Shown here: piece after piece, positions 1 through 8,723 of the stretch
Layout of the letters: every line of letters starts with the position of its first letter
Numbering within the stretch: position 1 is the stretch's first letter
From: Phragmitibacter sp965284365
Lineage (GTDB): Bacteria; Verrucomicrobiota; Verrucomicrobiia; Verrucomicrobiales; Verrucomicrobiaceae
DNA length: 64,000 nt
Reading direction: 5' to 3'
Assembly (NCBI GenBank): GCA_965284365.1
Contig: OZ260079.1
Coordinates: 2,542,001 to 2,606,000 of the forward strand
Program-made: the position numbers and the translations under genes
The notes under the pieces: generated by a model
Told to the model about the DNA's origin: nothing
Seen by the model: only the letters and a program-made list of their open reading frames with translations
The model's database searches: none

Positions 1-678
1 CTCGATACGGCCCTCGTTCTCCGGCGCGAAGACCGTGCTCGTACCGTACACCATGATGAGATCTTGGGAACTGGCACTGCGGATGGCGTGAGCCACCCCG
101 GCAGGGATCACTACGCCGACATTGTTTTCACCACGCAAGTCATCGCCTTCGATGATAAAACGCATCTTTTTGCGCGGCATACCGGCGCGTTCGTCGATGA
201 GGAACATCTCGCAAATACCCTGGATGAAGAACATCACGTCCCATTGCTCCTGGTAGTAGGGGCGAAGATCGTAGTTCGCGGGTTCTTCCACAAAGAGCTT
301 TTGGAACCATGCCTCAGGCGTCGTGCCTTCCGGGATGTGCGGAGGATGGATGTGAAAGCCTTTGCTGGTGCCTGCGGCCATCTTGGCCGTGGCCCATTGC
401 TTCGGCCATAGATTGATCTTACCCAGCAGCGCCTGACCCTCACGGGCGAACTCGGAGAAATAACCGCGATAACGCTGGTGGAACACGCGGCGATGGAACA
501 CCTCGACGCCGGGAATGCCCACTTCTGGCGGAATGCTTCCTACAAGTTCCCTGGCTTCCACCCGGCCCACTTGCTGCAATCGTTCCCCAAGGGAACCACC
601 GGAATAATCACGGGTTTGCAAAGCCTCGCGAGCCACGGAACTCAGCCCGCGCCAAAGATCGTTTGTATGTTCTGCCAT
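1..678 (-). CDS. RmlC-like cupin sugar epimerase (partial)
   Basis: The gene starts at the ATG at 678 and runs off the left edge, so only the first 226 codons are present. The translation reads as a cupin related to dTDP-4-dehydrorhamnose 3,5-epimerase. It contains RGYFSEFAR near residue 56, KGFHIHPPH in the place of the RmlC RGLHFQ strand, and late in the fragment the beta-strand and turn VVIPAGVAHAIRS followed by MVYGTS and a PENEGRIE tail, like the end of RmlC-type enzymes. Such enzymes epimerise C3 and C5 of nucleotide-linked 4-keto sugars for cell-surface polysaccharide. The HIHPP strand differs from classical RmlC, so the exact substrate is open. No partner genes for dTDP-rhamnose synthesis are visible in the window. 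No clear Shine-Dalgarno sequence precedes the start. Confidence 0.7.
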   Translation of the reverse strand, partial: MAEHTNDLWRGLSSVAREALQTRDYSGGSLGERLQQVGRVEARELVGSIPPEVGIPGVEVFHRRVFHQRYRGYFSEFAREGQALLGKINLWPKQWATAKMAAGTSKGFHIHPPHIPEGTTPEAWFQKLFVEEPANYDLRPYYQEQWDVMFFIQGICEMFLIDERAGMPRKKMRFIIEGDDLRGENNVGVVIPAGVAHAIRSASSQDLIMVYGTSTVFAPENEGRIE

Positions 679-779
679 GGAAATGGATCAGGGATTGAAG
701 GGCGGACACCATGGCGGCAAGCCCGCCCCACCGCAACTAGGTGTTACAAGTTTCGTGCGGGGTTGGGGATTGCTGGCGG

Positions 780-2732
780 CTAATGAATCTGGAGCGTCGG
801 CATGGTAGCGGGCCCGATCGCGCCAGTGCTTTGGATCGTATGCATCTGGAGGGTATTGCCGCCGTTTAAAATGAGGCCTTGAAACAAGACCCCGTCCACA
901 ACGTGAAGGGAGCCAGCATTCAAGATCGGCAAGGTCCCGAGGACGACATTTGCTGAGTTTCTCAGCGTGACTATTGAGGTCGTGAGGTTGACTGACAGGA
1001 TGTTGCTTCCGAAGACATAATCGGAAGTCGTTGTGGTTGTGGTAGACGTTGAAGTGCCGAGAACAAGGGCAGAACTCAAATTCACTCCGGAGGCGTTGAT
1101 CTGACCGATCGTACTGTTGGAAGAACTCTGGGACGAACCATTGCTGGTCACAAGTGAACCGAGGACGTTGCCTGCGGAGTCTGCGAGAGTGAGGGTCCCT
1201 GCTCCGCCCAAGGAACCAACGTTCAAATTATTCGAAGAATTCAAAGTCAGAGCTCCACTGGCGTAGGTCACACTCCCATACGTGAGATTGTTGCTGCTGC
1301 CGACAGCTCCACCAGCACTCCCCGTGTAAGTAACCGTGCTCGCTCCGGCCACGGCCGCCGGGTTGTTGAGGTAAAAGACACCCTCAGAAATAATGATCTG
1401 CCCTTCGGATTGGGTGACGACACGTCCGACTTCCAGCGTCTGCGTGGACGTTTCAGTGTTGCTCGAAGTTTTAACGATCGTTTTGCTGGTGCTCTTCGCG
1501 CTTTGCTCGCGGTCCACGGAATGGGCGACTTTGACCGCGGCGTTTTGCCGGTGCACCGGCTCTGCGAGGCGTTCCAGCAAGTGACGGCGGCGGGGTTTGA
1601 AAGCATCCTTCCAGCCGGCTCCGAGCGGAATCTGGAGGCCTACGCCCACGGTCCAGTCACTGCCGAGGAAACGTTCGTCTTCATACCACATGCCCGTCAG
1701 CACTAGCGCGGGCAACGGTCTAACTTCCACGCCTGCTTTCCAGCCCTGGACATTGCCGGTGCCGCCATCGGTGGGACCAAAGGGCTGATTGTCGAAGCTG
1801 AAGTAGCCGCCGATAAGCTTCACATCCATCCACTGATCCAATCCGGGAATCAAAAAAGCCGCCTCGGCGTCCCACCCTTCCATGCCTTCTTCATAAAGGG
1901 AATCGACCGTCGTCACCTTGGTTTTGGTGGTGGTGGTGTAGGTCCGTGTGGTGGTCGTAGTCGCGGTAGTAGTCGTGGCGTTGGTCACGGCTTGATTGGT
2001 AATGCTGACGTCCTGGATGGTGGCATTGCCTGCCACCGTAGTTGCTCCGTTTGGCGTCAAAGTCGCCGCCGTGTCGGTGGCATAGGCTGTCGTCGAAGTC
2101 GAAGACTGGGTCGTCACCCGGCGCTGGGACCGCGAGGTGAAGGTCTCTGTGGAAGTTTCACGATCTGCGAGCTTCTGGCTTCCATCGAACGGGATGTAAT
2201 AGTTGCCGCGGATTTCCAGATAGCGGCTGCCGATTTCAAGGCCCACGCCCATCTGCCAGAATTGGTTGTCATACTGGGTGTCGAGCATGTCCATGAAGAC
2301 GTTTCCTCCCAGATACCAGCCTTCCTCCATGAGGCCGGCCCGATAGTCCTGCTTCAGCTTGTCCACGGATTGAGTGTTGAAGAAGTGCCGCCAGCCGAGA
2401 CCGATACTGGACGCCACTTCGCCCTGTTCGCCTATGGAGGCATAGGGCTCAAGGAACAGGTAATCGCCTCCCAAGTTGCCTTCATCTCCGAGAGTGACCC
2501 AGAGAGGAATGACGAGGCTAAAGTAACCGTCCGTATAAACGTCGCTGGTTTTGACGCCCGTATTCACCGTGCCTGGCAACAACGGATCCGAGGGCAATTC
2601 CAGCGCACCTGCTGACTTCGCGGAAGCAGCAGCCGCGGGTCCAGCTAGCTCTTTACCTGGAAGGAGATGATTGAGAGTTAGATTCGTGGCCGCAATAAGG
2701 GCCGCCAATAAGATTTTGGCCGGGTGAAGCAT
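780..2732 (-). CDS. Inverse-autotransporter-like outer membrane beta-barrel with short C-terminal passenger
   Basis: A 650-residue exported protein with an N-terminal signal peptide (about residues 1-37, ending AAAASA). Residues 50-385 look like a transmembrane beta-barrel: alternating aromatic/polar strands such as YLGGNVFMDML, WQMGVGLEIGSRYLEIRGNYY and DWTVGVGLQIPLG. The barrel is followed by ERLAEPVHRQNAAV, which resembles the junction after the beta-domain of inverse autotransporters (intimin/invasin family, type Ve secretion), where the passenger is C-terminal. Residues 400-650 form a Gly/Ser/Asn/Thr-rich, beta-strand-like passenger with no recognised Ig-like domain. I see no LysM domain. 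A strikingly Thr-rich stretch (about residues 205-275) interrupts the barrel and would sit in a loop. It is divergent from the ABC-F gene. Likely role: surface adhesin or barrel. It could alternatively be an uncharacterised PVC-specific porin-like protein. Confidence 0.6.
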   Translation of the reverse strand: MLHPAKILLAALIAATNLTLNHLLPGKELAGPAAAASAKSAGALELPSDPLLPGTVNTGVKTSDVYTDGYFSLVIPLWVTLGDEGNLGGDYLFLEPYASIGEQGEVASSIGLGWRHFFNTQSVDKLKQDYRAGLMEEGWYLGGNVFMDMLDTQYDNQFWQMGVGLEIGSRYLEIRGNYYIPFDGSQKLADRETSTETFTSRSQRRVTTQSSTSTTAYATDTAATLTPNGATTVAGNATIQDVSITNQAVTNATTTTATTTTTRTYTTTTKTKVTTVDSLYEEGMEGWDAEAAFLIPGLDQWMDVKLIGGYFSFDNQPFGPTDGGTGNVQGWKAGVEVRPLPALVLTGMWYEDERFLGSDWTVGVGLQIPLGAGWKDAFKPRRRHLLERLAEPVHRQNAAVKVAHSVDREQSAKSTSKTIVKTSSNTETSTQTLEVGRVVTQSEGQIIISEGVFYLNNPAAVAGASTVTYTGSAGGAVGSSNNLTYGSVTYASGALTLNSSNNLNVGSLGGAGTLTLADSAGNVLGSLVTSNGSSQSSSNSTIGQINASGVNLSSALVLGTSTSTTTTTTSDYVFGSNILSVNLTTSIVTLRNSANVVLGTLPILNAGSLHVVDGVLFQGLILNGGNTLQMHTIQSTGAIGPATMPTLQIH

Positions 2733-2873
2733 AGGGTTTTGGGGGTGCGCATGATGGCCGAAAGCCCCTGAAATTCAACAGAGAAGCCGAAATTGCAGGG
2801 GTTTTAGTAACTTCCTCCATCGCGAAGCCAGCACTTGCCCCTTTCCCGTCACCATGCATGTTGAGCGCCCCTC

Positions 2874-4850
2874 ATGCTCGCAGCAGAAAATCTCGGTATC
2901 TCATATGGCGCGCGCCGACTTTTCGGCGGACTCAACTTTACCCTGCGTGCGGGTGAACGCGCTTCTCTGGCTGGACCGAATGGCGCCGGGAAATCCACGC
3001 TGTTGAAGATCATCGCCGGTGTCGAGCAGGCCGATGAAGGCCGCATCGTGCGGGCGAAGACCATCAAGGTGGGCTACCTCCCGCAGGAAGGTGTGGAAAT
3101 CAAGGGCCGCACTTTGCTGGCGGAGGCGGAAACCGCTTTCCAGGATACCATGGCGCTCCAGGAGGAACTGGAGGAGATCAGCGAACAGCTAGGTATCCTG
3201 AACCACCAGACGCCTGAGTATGCTGATGCGCTGGAGGCTTTCGGTGACCTGCAACTCCGACTGGAGCATCACGATATCTCCACCATGAAGCCTCGTATCG
3301 AGCGGGTGCTCATGGGTCTGGGCTTCGCGCACAAAGACTTGGATCGCCTCACGGACGAGTTCAGCGGCGGCTGGCAGATGCGAATTGCCCTGGCGAAACT
3401 CCTTCTGGCTGAGCCGAGCGTGCTGCTTCTGGATGAGCCCACCAACCACTTGGACATCGAGACAGTGGTATGGCTGGAAGATTACCTCTCTACCTATCCC
3501 GGCGCGATTCTCCTCATCAGCCATGACAAGCGCCTCCTGGATAATCTGACGAACCGCACCCTGGCTTTTGAGCCCGGTGGACGTGTGACCTTATACCAGG
3601 GAAACTATTCCTTTTTTGTGCGTGAAAGCACGGCGCGCCGGGAACAACTCCTCCAGGCGAAGAAGAATCAGGATCGGGAAATCGCCAAGACCCAGCAATT
3701 TATCGACCGCTTCCGCGCCCAGGCCAACAAGGCGTCCATGGTGCAGAGCCGCATCAAGCAGCTCGACAAGGTGGATCGCATTGAGTTGGAAGATGAAGAG
3801 GACGAAATCGGTTTCCGCTTTCCGCAGCCTCCTGCCAGCGGGCACACCGTGATGCGGCTGGAAGAAATCGCCAAGAGCTATGACGGGGTGCGCTACGTCC
3901 TGAAGCCTTTCGATTTCGAAATTAACAAGGGTGACCGTATCGCCATCGTCGGCGTGAACGGCGCGGGTAAAACCACCTTCAGCAAGATCCTTGCTGGCGT
4001 GGAAAAGCCGAGCGGTGGCACGCGCGAACTGGGGCATGCGGTGAAGACCGGTTATTATTCCCAGGAACATGCTGATGCCCTGGACGGCAGCATGACCGTG
4101 CTGGAAACCATCGAAAAGTCTGCCAAGGGCCTCTCTGAGGCTCAGATGCGGACATTGCTCGGTTGCTTCCTCTTCCGTGGCGATGACGTTTTCAAGTCCG
4201 TCAAAGTCCTGAGCGGCGGGGAGCGGGGCCGTCTGGCGCTGGCGAACATGCTGCTCACGCCAGCCAATTTCCTGGTGCTGGATGAGCCGACCAACCACTT
4301 GGACATGAAGTCCCAGGCGGTTCTGCAGCAGGCGCTCCAGGACTATTCCGGCAGCTTCGTAATCGTTTCCCACAACCGGGACTTCCTTGATCCGGTCGTC
4401 ACCAAGACCTTGGAATTCCTGGTGGGAGAGCCGCCTCGACTCTACCACGGAAACCTCAGCTACTACCTGGAGAAGAAAGCTGAGGAAAAGGCGAGGGAAG
4501 CCCAACTGGCCAATCCTTCGGCCCCTTCCGCCGGAGTACGTTCCACGGAAACTCCCTCGGTCGGTCGGGACAAACGCCGCCAGGATGCGCTGCTGCGGCA
4601 GGAAAAAGCCCGCACCTTGAAGCCGCTACAGGATCTCCTGGAAAAGGTAGAGGAGGAGATTTCCTCTCTGGAAGAGGAGAAAATTTCGCTCACGAAGACC
4701 ATGAATTCGGAAGGATTTGGTTCCGACCCGGATGTTCTCCAGCAGACCACTTCTCGATTTTCGGCAGTGGAGCGCTCTCTGGAGCGAGCTTACTCCCAAT
4801 GGTCGGACGCGAGCGAAAAGCTCGAACGGGCTGAACAGCAATTTGCTTAG
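2874..4850 (+). CDS. ABC-F family ATP-binding protein
   Basis: A 658-residue soluble protein with two ABC ATPase domains in one chain and no membrane segment, the layout of the ABC-F family (Uup, EttA, YheS, YbiT). First domain: Walker A GPNGAGKST at residues 34-42, signature FSGGWQMRIALAKLL, Walker B with LLLDEPTNHLD. Second domain: GVNGAGKTT, LSGGERGRLALANML and LVLDEPTNHLD. A charged linker follows the first domain, and the last ~120 residues are Glu/Lys-rich coiled coil, as in Uup or YheS. Family members bind the ribosomal E site and relieve stalling, or act at replication and transposition; the subclass cannot be fixed by eye. The ATG at 2874 gives the typical MLxxENL start and lies in another frame from two nearby upstream ATGs. 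It is divergent from the barrel protein gene. Confidence 0.93.
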   Translation: MLAAENLGISYGARRLFGGLNFTLRAGERASLAGPNGAGKSTLLKIIAGVEQADEGRIVRAKTIKVGYLPQEGVEIKGRTLLAEAETAFQDTMALQEELEEISEQLGILNHQTPEYADALEAFGDLQLRLEHHDISTMKPRIERVLMGLGFAHKDLDRLTDEFSGGWQMRIALAKLLLAEPSVLLLDEPTNHLDIETVVWLEDYLSTYPGAILLISHDKRLLDNLTNRTLAFEPGGRVTLYQGNYSFFVRESTARREQLLQAKKNQDREIAKTQQFIDRFRAQANKASMVQSRIKQLDKVDRIELEDEEDEIGFRFPQPPASGHTVMRLEEIAKSYDGVRYVLKPFDFEINKGDRIAIVGVNGAGKTTFSKILAGVEKPSGGTRELGHAVKTGYYSQEHADALDGSMTVLETIEKSAKGLSEAQMRTLLGCFLFRGDDVFKSVKVLSGGERGRLALANMLLTPANFLVLDEPTNHLDMKSQAVLQQALQDYSGSFVIVSHNRDFLDPVVTKTLEFLVGEPPRLYHGNLSYYLEKKAEEKAREAQLANPSAPSAGVRSTETPSVGRDKRRQDALLRQEKARTLKPLQDLLEKVEEEISSLEEEKISLTKTMNSEGFGSDPDVLQQTTSRFSAVERSLERAYSQWSDASEKLERAEQQFA

Positions 4851-5012
4851 TTTGTCATAAATCTGGGATTGCCTGAGTCACTTTGACACGCTTAAGAAAA
4901 CAATAACCCCTTGTAGATGGAATGATTCTGGCTGCAAATATACGTCCATATGAGTTCGAATTTTCCGAGTCTGACCGGCGGTGCGAGGGGCTGGAGGTAA
5001 TATAGAGAAGCG

Positions 5013-6173
5013 ATGTTAGGTCTGAAAATTCAGGATAATGCGGATTTTGGCGCGGAGATCATTCGTACGGTGCGGGAGCACCGGGCGCTGTCGCGGGTGG
5101 AACTGGCTCGGGAGTTAGGCGTTGCCGCTTCAACGATTGGTAGGCACGTCGATGCTCTTGTGACCGGAGGCTATTTCCGGGAGAATGTCGAACCCACCAA
5201 GGAAGCGGGCCGTCCGCCGACTCGTTTGCGGCCCAATCCAGAGCGCGGCAGTTTTGTCGGCGTGGATTTCCATTCGGAAATGCTTTTTGCCTCCGCTGTG
5301 GATTTTGGCCAGCAAACCATCATGCAGAAGAGCTACCCGATTCAGGGCAGCGATGGCGTTGAGGCGGTTCTGGCCGAGATTTCCGGGGCGTTGGACGACA
5401 TGAAAAATGCGGCTTCCTATCCAGTTTTGGCAGCGGGTGTGGCGACTCCTGGTTCAGTGGTTGCCGCAACAGGTATGGCGGTTAGTTACTCGCACGTCCC
5501 TGGCTTTGAAGACATTCCGCTGGCGGATATGATGTCCAAGGTCGTGCAGGCCCCTGTATTTATTGAGAAGAACATTCGGGCCATGGCGCTGGCTGAGCGT
5601 TGGTTTGGTGTGGCGCGTGGCTGTCAGGAAGTGACTTCGCTGGGGGTGCGAATCGGCATCTCGGCGGGTATCGTCCGGGAAGGACAGTTGGTGACGGGTT
5701 TCCATGGACTGGGTGGAGAACTGCGGAACTGGAATTGCCCGACGTATGACGCTCAGAAGAAAACCTGGAAGTGGGATCCGAAGGCTACGGTTGAGAGCAC
5801 TTCCTGCATCCCGGTGATGCTGAAGCGCTACGCGGGTCTCAGTGGCAAGAAGGTGACGCAATCGACCTTCCTGCATGCGGTGCTCGGAGGTGATTCTGGG
5901 GCTCTGATCGCCCTTCAGGAGAGTGCGGCTGTCCATGGCTGGACGATTGCGCAGCTTGTCCAGATATCTGATCCTGAACTTGTGGTGCTGGCAGGTCCTC
6001 TATCGACTTTGGGCGCCGTTTACCTAGATGCGGTTACCGAGTCCTATCGGACCTATGCCAGTGCGCTGCACGGGGAGGTTCCCATCAAGCTTTCCACACT
6101 GGGCGAATTTGCGGGGGCCATTGGTGCGGCCGCGTTGGCAATGGAGCGGTGGCGGCCTGGGGATCTGGGCTGA
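5013..6173 (+). CDS. ROK family transcriptional regulator
   Basis: A 386-residue protein with an N-terminal winged helix-turn-helix (residues ~20-60, LSRVELARELGVAASTIGRHV) and a ROK domain (about 80-380). This is the NagC/Mlc/XylR layout, in which the sugar-kinase fold has become a ligand sensor that controls DNA binding. The segment equivalent to the kinase DNAAxLGE motif reads EKNIRAMALAE, so the catalytic Asp is replaced by Asn, and the usual HxxxxxxCxCG zinc motif is not present after GGELRNW. I therefore infer a regulator, not an active kinase. GGAGG lies about 15 bases before the ATG. No sugar transporter or catabolic operon is adjacent, and the next gene downstream is convergent, so its targets are probably elsewhere or its own promoter. 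Confidence 0.85.
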   Translation: MLGLKIQDNADFGAEIIRTVREHRALSRVELARELGVAASTIGRHVDALVTGGYFRENVEPTKEAGRPPTRLRPNPERGSFVGVDFHSEMLFASAVDFGQQTIMQKSYPIQGSDGVEAVLAEISGALDDMKNAASYPVLAAGVATPGSVVAATGMAVSYSHVPGFEDIPLADMMSKVVQAPVFIEKNIRAMALAERWFGVARGCQEVTSLGVRIGISAGIVREGQLVTGFHGLGGELRNWNCPTYDAQKKTWKWDPKATVESTSCIPVMLKRYAGLSGKKVTQSTFLHAVLGGDSGALIALQESAAVHGWTIAQLVQISDPELVVLAGPLSTLGAVYLDAVTESYRTYASALHGEVPIKLSTLGEFAGAIGAAALAMERWRPGDLG

Positions 6174-6495
6174 GGCTTGGTTGAACCATGAAGGTTCGCT
6201 GCGAAGCCCGACGTAGGAGGAACGCACGAAGACTGAGAGATTTCGGGTTGTAGTGCGGTTGGCAATCTGAACTTAGGTTACTGCACCAAGTGACTATCGG
6301 GTGTGTTGTGAAGGGCGTTTAGTATAACTATCTAGTCATACTTCGTGCGAAATGGAAATGGGGCCGCGACTGAAAACAAGGCGCGAAAGTGAAGATGGAC
6401 TCGCGCAGTCAATTTAGATGAAAGTGCCAGAAGGTTCTGCGCTGGCAATGGATGACGGAGGCGGTTGAGCGAACCGAGCGCCCGCAGCATGGCTA
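6174..6495. other. Intergenic region between two convergent genes
   Basis: This 322-base stretch separates the ends of the ROK regulator and the exporter permease. I find no convincing open reading frame with coding features, no tRNA-like fold and no T-tract terminator. Its one conspicuous element is the AT-rich imperfect palindrome at 6321-6342, described separately. Confidence 0.6.
6321..6342. repeat. AT-rich imperfect palindrome, copy 1
   Basis: The arms AGTATAACTA and TAGTCATACT (10 bases each, 9 of 10 complementary) flank a two-base centre TC. The core matches the perfect palindrome at 57235-57252 in all but two or three positions. Both copies sit between convergent genes. There is no T-tract, so a Rho-independent terminator is unlikely. 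It may be a protein-binding site or an RNA hairpin. Confidence 0.5.
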
Positions 6496-7839
6496 CTATT
6501 CGTGCCGGAGCGCTTCGACCGGATTCATCTTGGCAGCGCGCATGGCGGGATAAATGCCAAAGGCGATTCCGGTAATGACAGAGATCGAGAAGGCGAGGGT
6601 GGGAGCCCAGGCTTTGATGACAGTGGTCATGCCGGCGAAGTGGCTCACCGCTAGGGGGATGCTCAGCCCCAGGATGACGCCCAAGACGCCGCCGGCTCCT
6701 GCGAGGAGGACCGTTTCAATGAGGAATTGGAGAACGATGTCGGTTTGCTTTGCGCCCAAGGCGCGGCGAATCCCGATCTCGCGAGTTCGCTCGGTCACGC
6801 TGGCCAGCATGATGTTCATGATGCCGATGCCTCCGACCAGCAGGGAAATGGCAGCAATGCTTCCCAGCACGATACTGAACACTTGTTTGGTGCGCTCCGC
6901 CTGGCGAAGAAGCTCGATGGGAACGGTGATTTTGTAGTCCTCCTTTGGGTGGTTTCTAGCCATCACATGCTTGATAGCTTCGGAGCGCGTCACCACATTG
7001 TCCACGCTGTCCACGCGGATGATCGCTTCGTGGAATTCCACTTTCTCAGCCTCGAAACTGCCGCTGCGGAATTTGAAGATCGTTTCGCCGAAAGCATCCA
7101 ACAGGGTGCTGAACGGCATGATGAGTTCCGCCTGACTGCCATTGCCGCCACCTTTGCCACCGCCCGAAGAGCCGTCCACGTTGGCCCTTTGGCCCTCATC
7201 CTCAATGATGCCGATGATTCGATAATAAGAGCCGCGAATGCGCACGGCTTTACCAATGGGTGTGGTGAGAGGGAAAAGCCGGGTCGATGCGGCCTGATTG
7301 ATCACGCAAACCGGGAGACGGTCATTGACCTCAATATCCGTGAAGAAACGGCCTGAGGCCATGTTTCGATTCCTCATGGAGGGATAGATGGAGAGAGCGC
7401 CAATGACATTCGCATCAATGTTTCGCTCTTCTACCCAGAGGAACTCGCTGACAATACGGCTCGGCACGACCACGCTAACGCCTGGGATGGTCTGCCGAAT
7501 CTGATCAATGTCGCGGGTCGTGATGCCGTACTCAAGAACCATGCTTCGGCTCTGGCCGGTGGGCCCTTGACTATCGGAAGGTTTAACGCTCTCGATGATC
7601 ACGTTTTGGGATCCCAACCGCCTGATCTGCTCCTGGGCTTCGTGGCTGGCACCTTCGCCGATGGCCAGCATCGCTACCACCGATGCCACACCGAAGACCA
7701 CACCCAGCGCGGTCAAAAGCGAGCGCAGCCTATGCAGCCAGATGCTCTTCGAACCCAATTCCACTGACCGCCACAAATGTTTGGGCGACATGGCAAGCCG
7801 GAGGACCGGATGAGCGGCCAAGTTCAGCAACGGCTTCAT
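6496..7839 (-). CDS. ABC exporter permease, MacB/FtsX type
   Basis: A 447-residue inner-membrane protein with the MacB topology: one N-terminal membrane helix (about residues 40-60, LLTALGVVFGVASVVAMLAIG), a large periplasmic domain (about 65-310), then three C-terminal helices in the FtsX core (about 320-440) ending in the NPVEALRHE tail. The segment TERTREIGIRRALGAK is the conserved cytoplasmic loop of MacB/LolC-type permeases. The start ATG overlaps the stop of the ATPase gene by four bases, implying translational coupling. With the ATPase, adaptor and TolC-like gene upstream it forms a tripartite exporter that moves periplasmic substrates out by mechanotransmission. MacB usually carries its own ATPase domain; here the two are separate, as in YknYZ or LolCDE-like systems. 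Substrate unknown. Confidence 0.9.
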   Translation of the reverse strand: MKPLLNLAAHPVLRLAMSPKHLWRSVELGSKSIWLHRLRSLLTALGVVFGVASVVAMLAIGEGASHEAQEQIRRLGSQNVIIESVKPSDSQGPTGQSRSMVLEYGITTRDIDQIRQTIPGVSVVVPSRIVSEFLWVEERNIDANVIGALSIYPSMRNRNMASGRFFTDIEVNDRLPVCVINQAASTRLFPLTTPIGKAVRIRGSYYRIIGIIEDEGQRANVDGSSGGGKGGGNGSQAELIMPFSTLLDAFGETIFKFRSGSFEAEKVEFHEAIIRVDSVDNVVTRSEAIKHVMARNHPKEDYKITVPIELLRQAERTKQVFSIVLGSIAAISLLVGGIGIMNIMLASVTERTREIGIRRALGAKQTDIVLQFLIETVLLAGAGGVLGVILGLSIPLAVSHFAGMTTVIKAWAPTLAFSISVITGIAFGIYPAMRAAKMNPVEALRHE

Positions 7840-8633
7840 GCGGGTTGATACGTGAGGGACGGGATTTCAGCCGGCGCGGGCTCTTTTGACGGGGGGGTGG
7901 ATGCTCCATTACGGAGATTGCGCCACCTTTCAGCGAGCGCTTCCGCTTTCGCACCGGGTTCGTCCGTATCAAGAAGGCCGTCTCTCAGACGGATGACTCG
8001 CGAGCAGCGTTGCACCATGCGTTCGTCGTGCGTGACGAAGACCATGGTTTTGCCTGCCGCATTCAGGTCATCAAAGATATCGAGAATTTCTTTTCCGGAC
8101 TTTGAATCCAGGTTGCCGGTAGCTTCGTCGGCAAGAATGACGAGCGGATCATTGGCCAAAGAGCGGGCGATAGCGACACGTTGCTGCTGACCGCCGCTTA
8201 ACTCGTTCGGGCGGTGATGAAGGCGGTGACTTAATCCCACCTGACCAGCCAGCTTTTCGGCGATTTCCCGGCTTTCGCGCTCAGCCACGCCCTTGTAATA
8301 GAGAGGCACTTCGATGTTCTCCAACACCGTGAGTTGCTGGATGAGATTGTAGCTTTGGAAGATGAATCCCAGATTGCGGCACCGCGCACGGGAGAGGTCA
8401 TCATCGTTGAGCGTCGCCACGTTCTGACCACCCAGGAGATAATCACCGGTCGTCGGCTGATCCAGGCATCCCAAGACATTCAGCAGCGTGGATTTGCCGC
8501 ACCCGGAGGGCCCCATGATACAGACGTATTCGCCTTCACGAATGGTCAGGCTAAGGCCCTGCAGCACATGCGTCTCCATATCTCCTTGACGGTAGATTTT
8601 ACGGATGTCCCGCAGTTCGATGATGGGCTTCAT
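7836..8633 (-). CDS. ABC exporter ATP-binding protein, MacB/LolD type
   Basis: A 265-residue ABC ATPase with Walker A GPSGCGKST (residues 41-49), Q-loop YNLIQQLTVLENIEVPL, signature LSGGQQQRVAIARSL, Walker B/D-loop ILADEATGNLD and the switch His in FVTHDE. This places it in the MacB/LolD/FtsE-type subfamily that energises FtsX-fold permeases. The C-terminal ~35 residues are Pro/Ala-rich and extend beyond the usual end. It lies third in a minus-strand operon, 90 bases after the adaptor gene, and overlaps the permease gene by four bases. Confidence 0.93.
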   Translation of the reverse strand: MKPIIELRDIRKIYRQGDMETHVLQGLSLTIREGEYVCIMGPSGCGKSTLLNVLGCLDQPTTGDYLLGGQNVATLNDDDLSRARCRNLGFIFQSYNLIQQLTVLENIEVPLYYKGVAERESREIAEKLAGQVGLSHRLHHRPNELSGGQQQRVAIARSLANDPLVILADEATGNLDSKSGKEILDIFDDLNAAGKTMVFVTHDERMVQRCSRVIRLRDGLLDTDEPGAKAEALAERWRNLRNGASTPPSKEPAPAEIPSLTYQPA

Positions 8634-8723
8634 GAAAGGCTACAAAACTGACTCAATACACAATCTGATTGGCAGACCCCGCTGGCGTGAATGGTCTGGC
8701 AGAAACAGGCGAGAAACGCCTTC

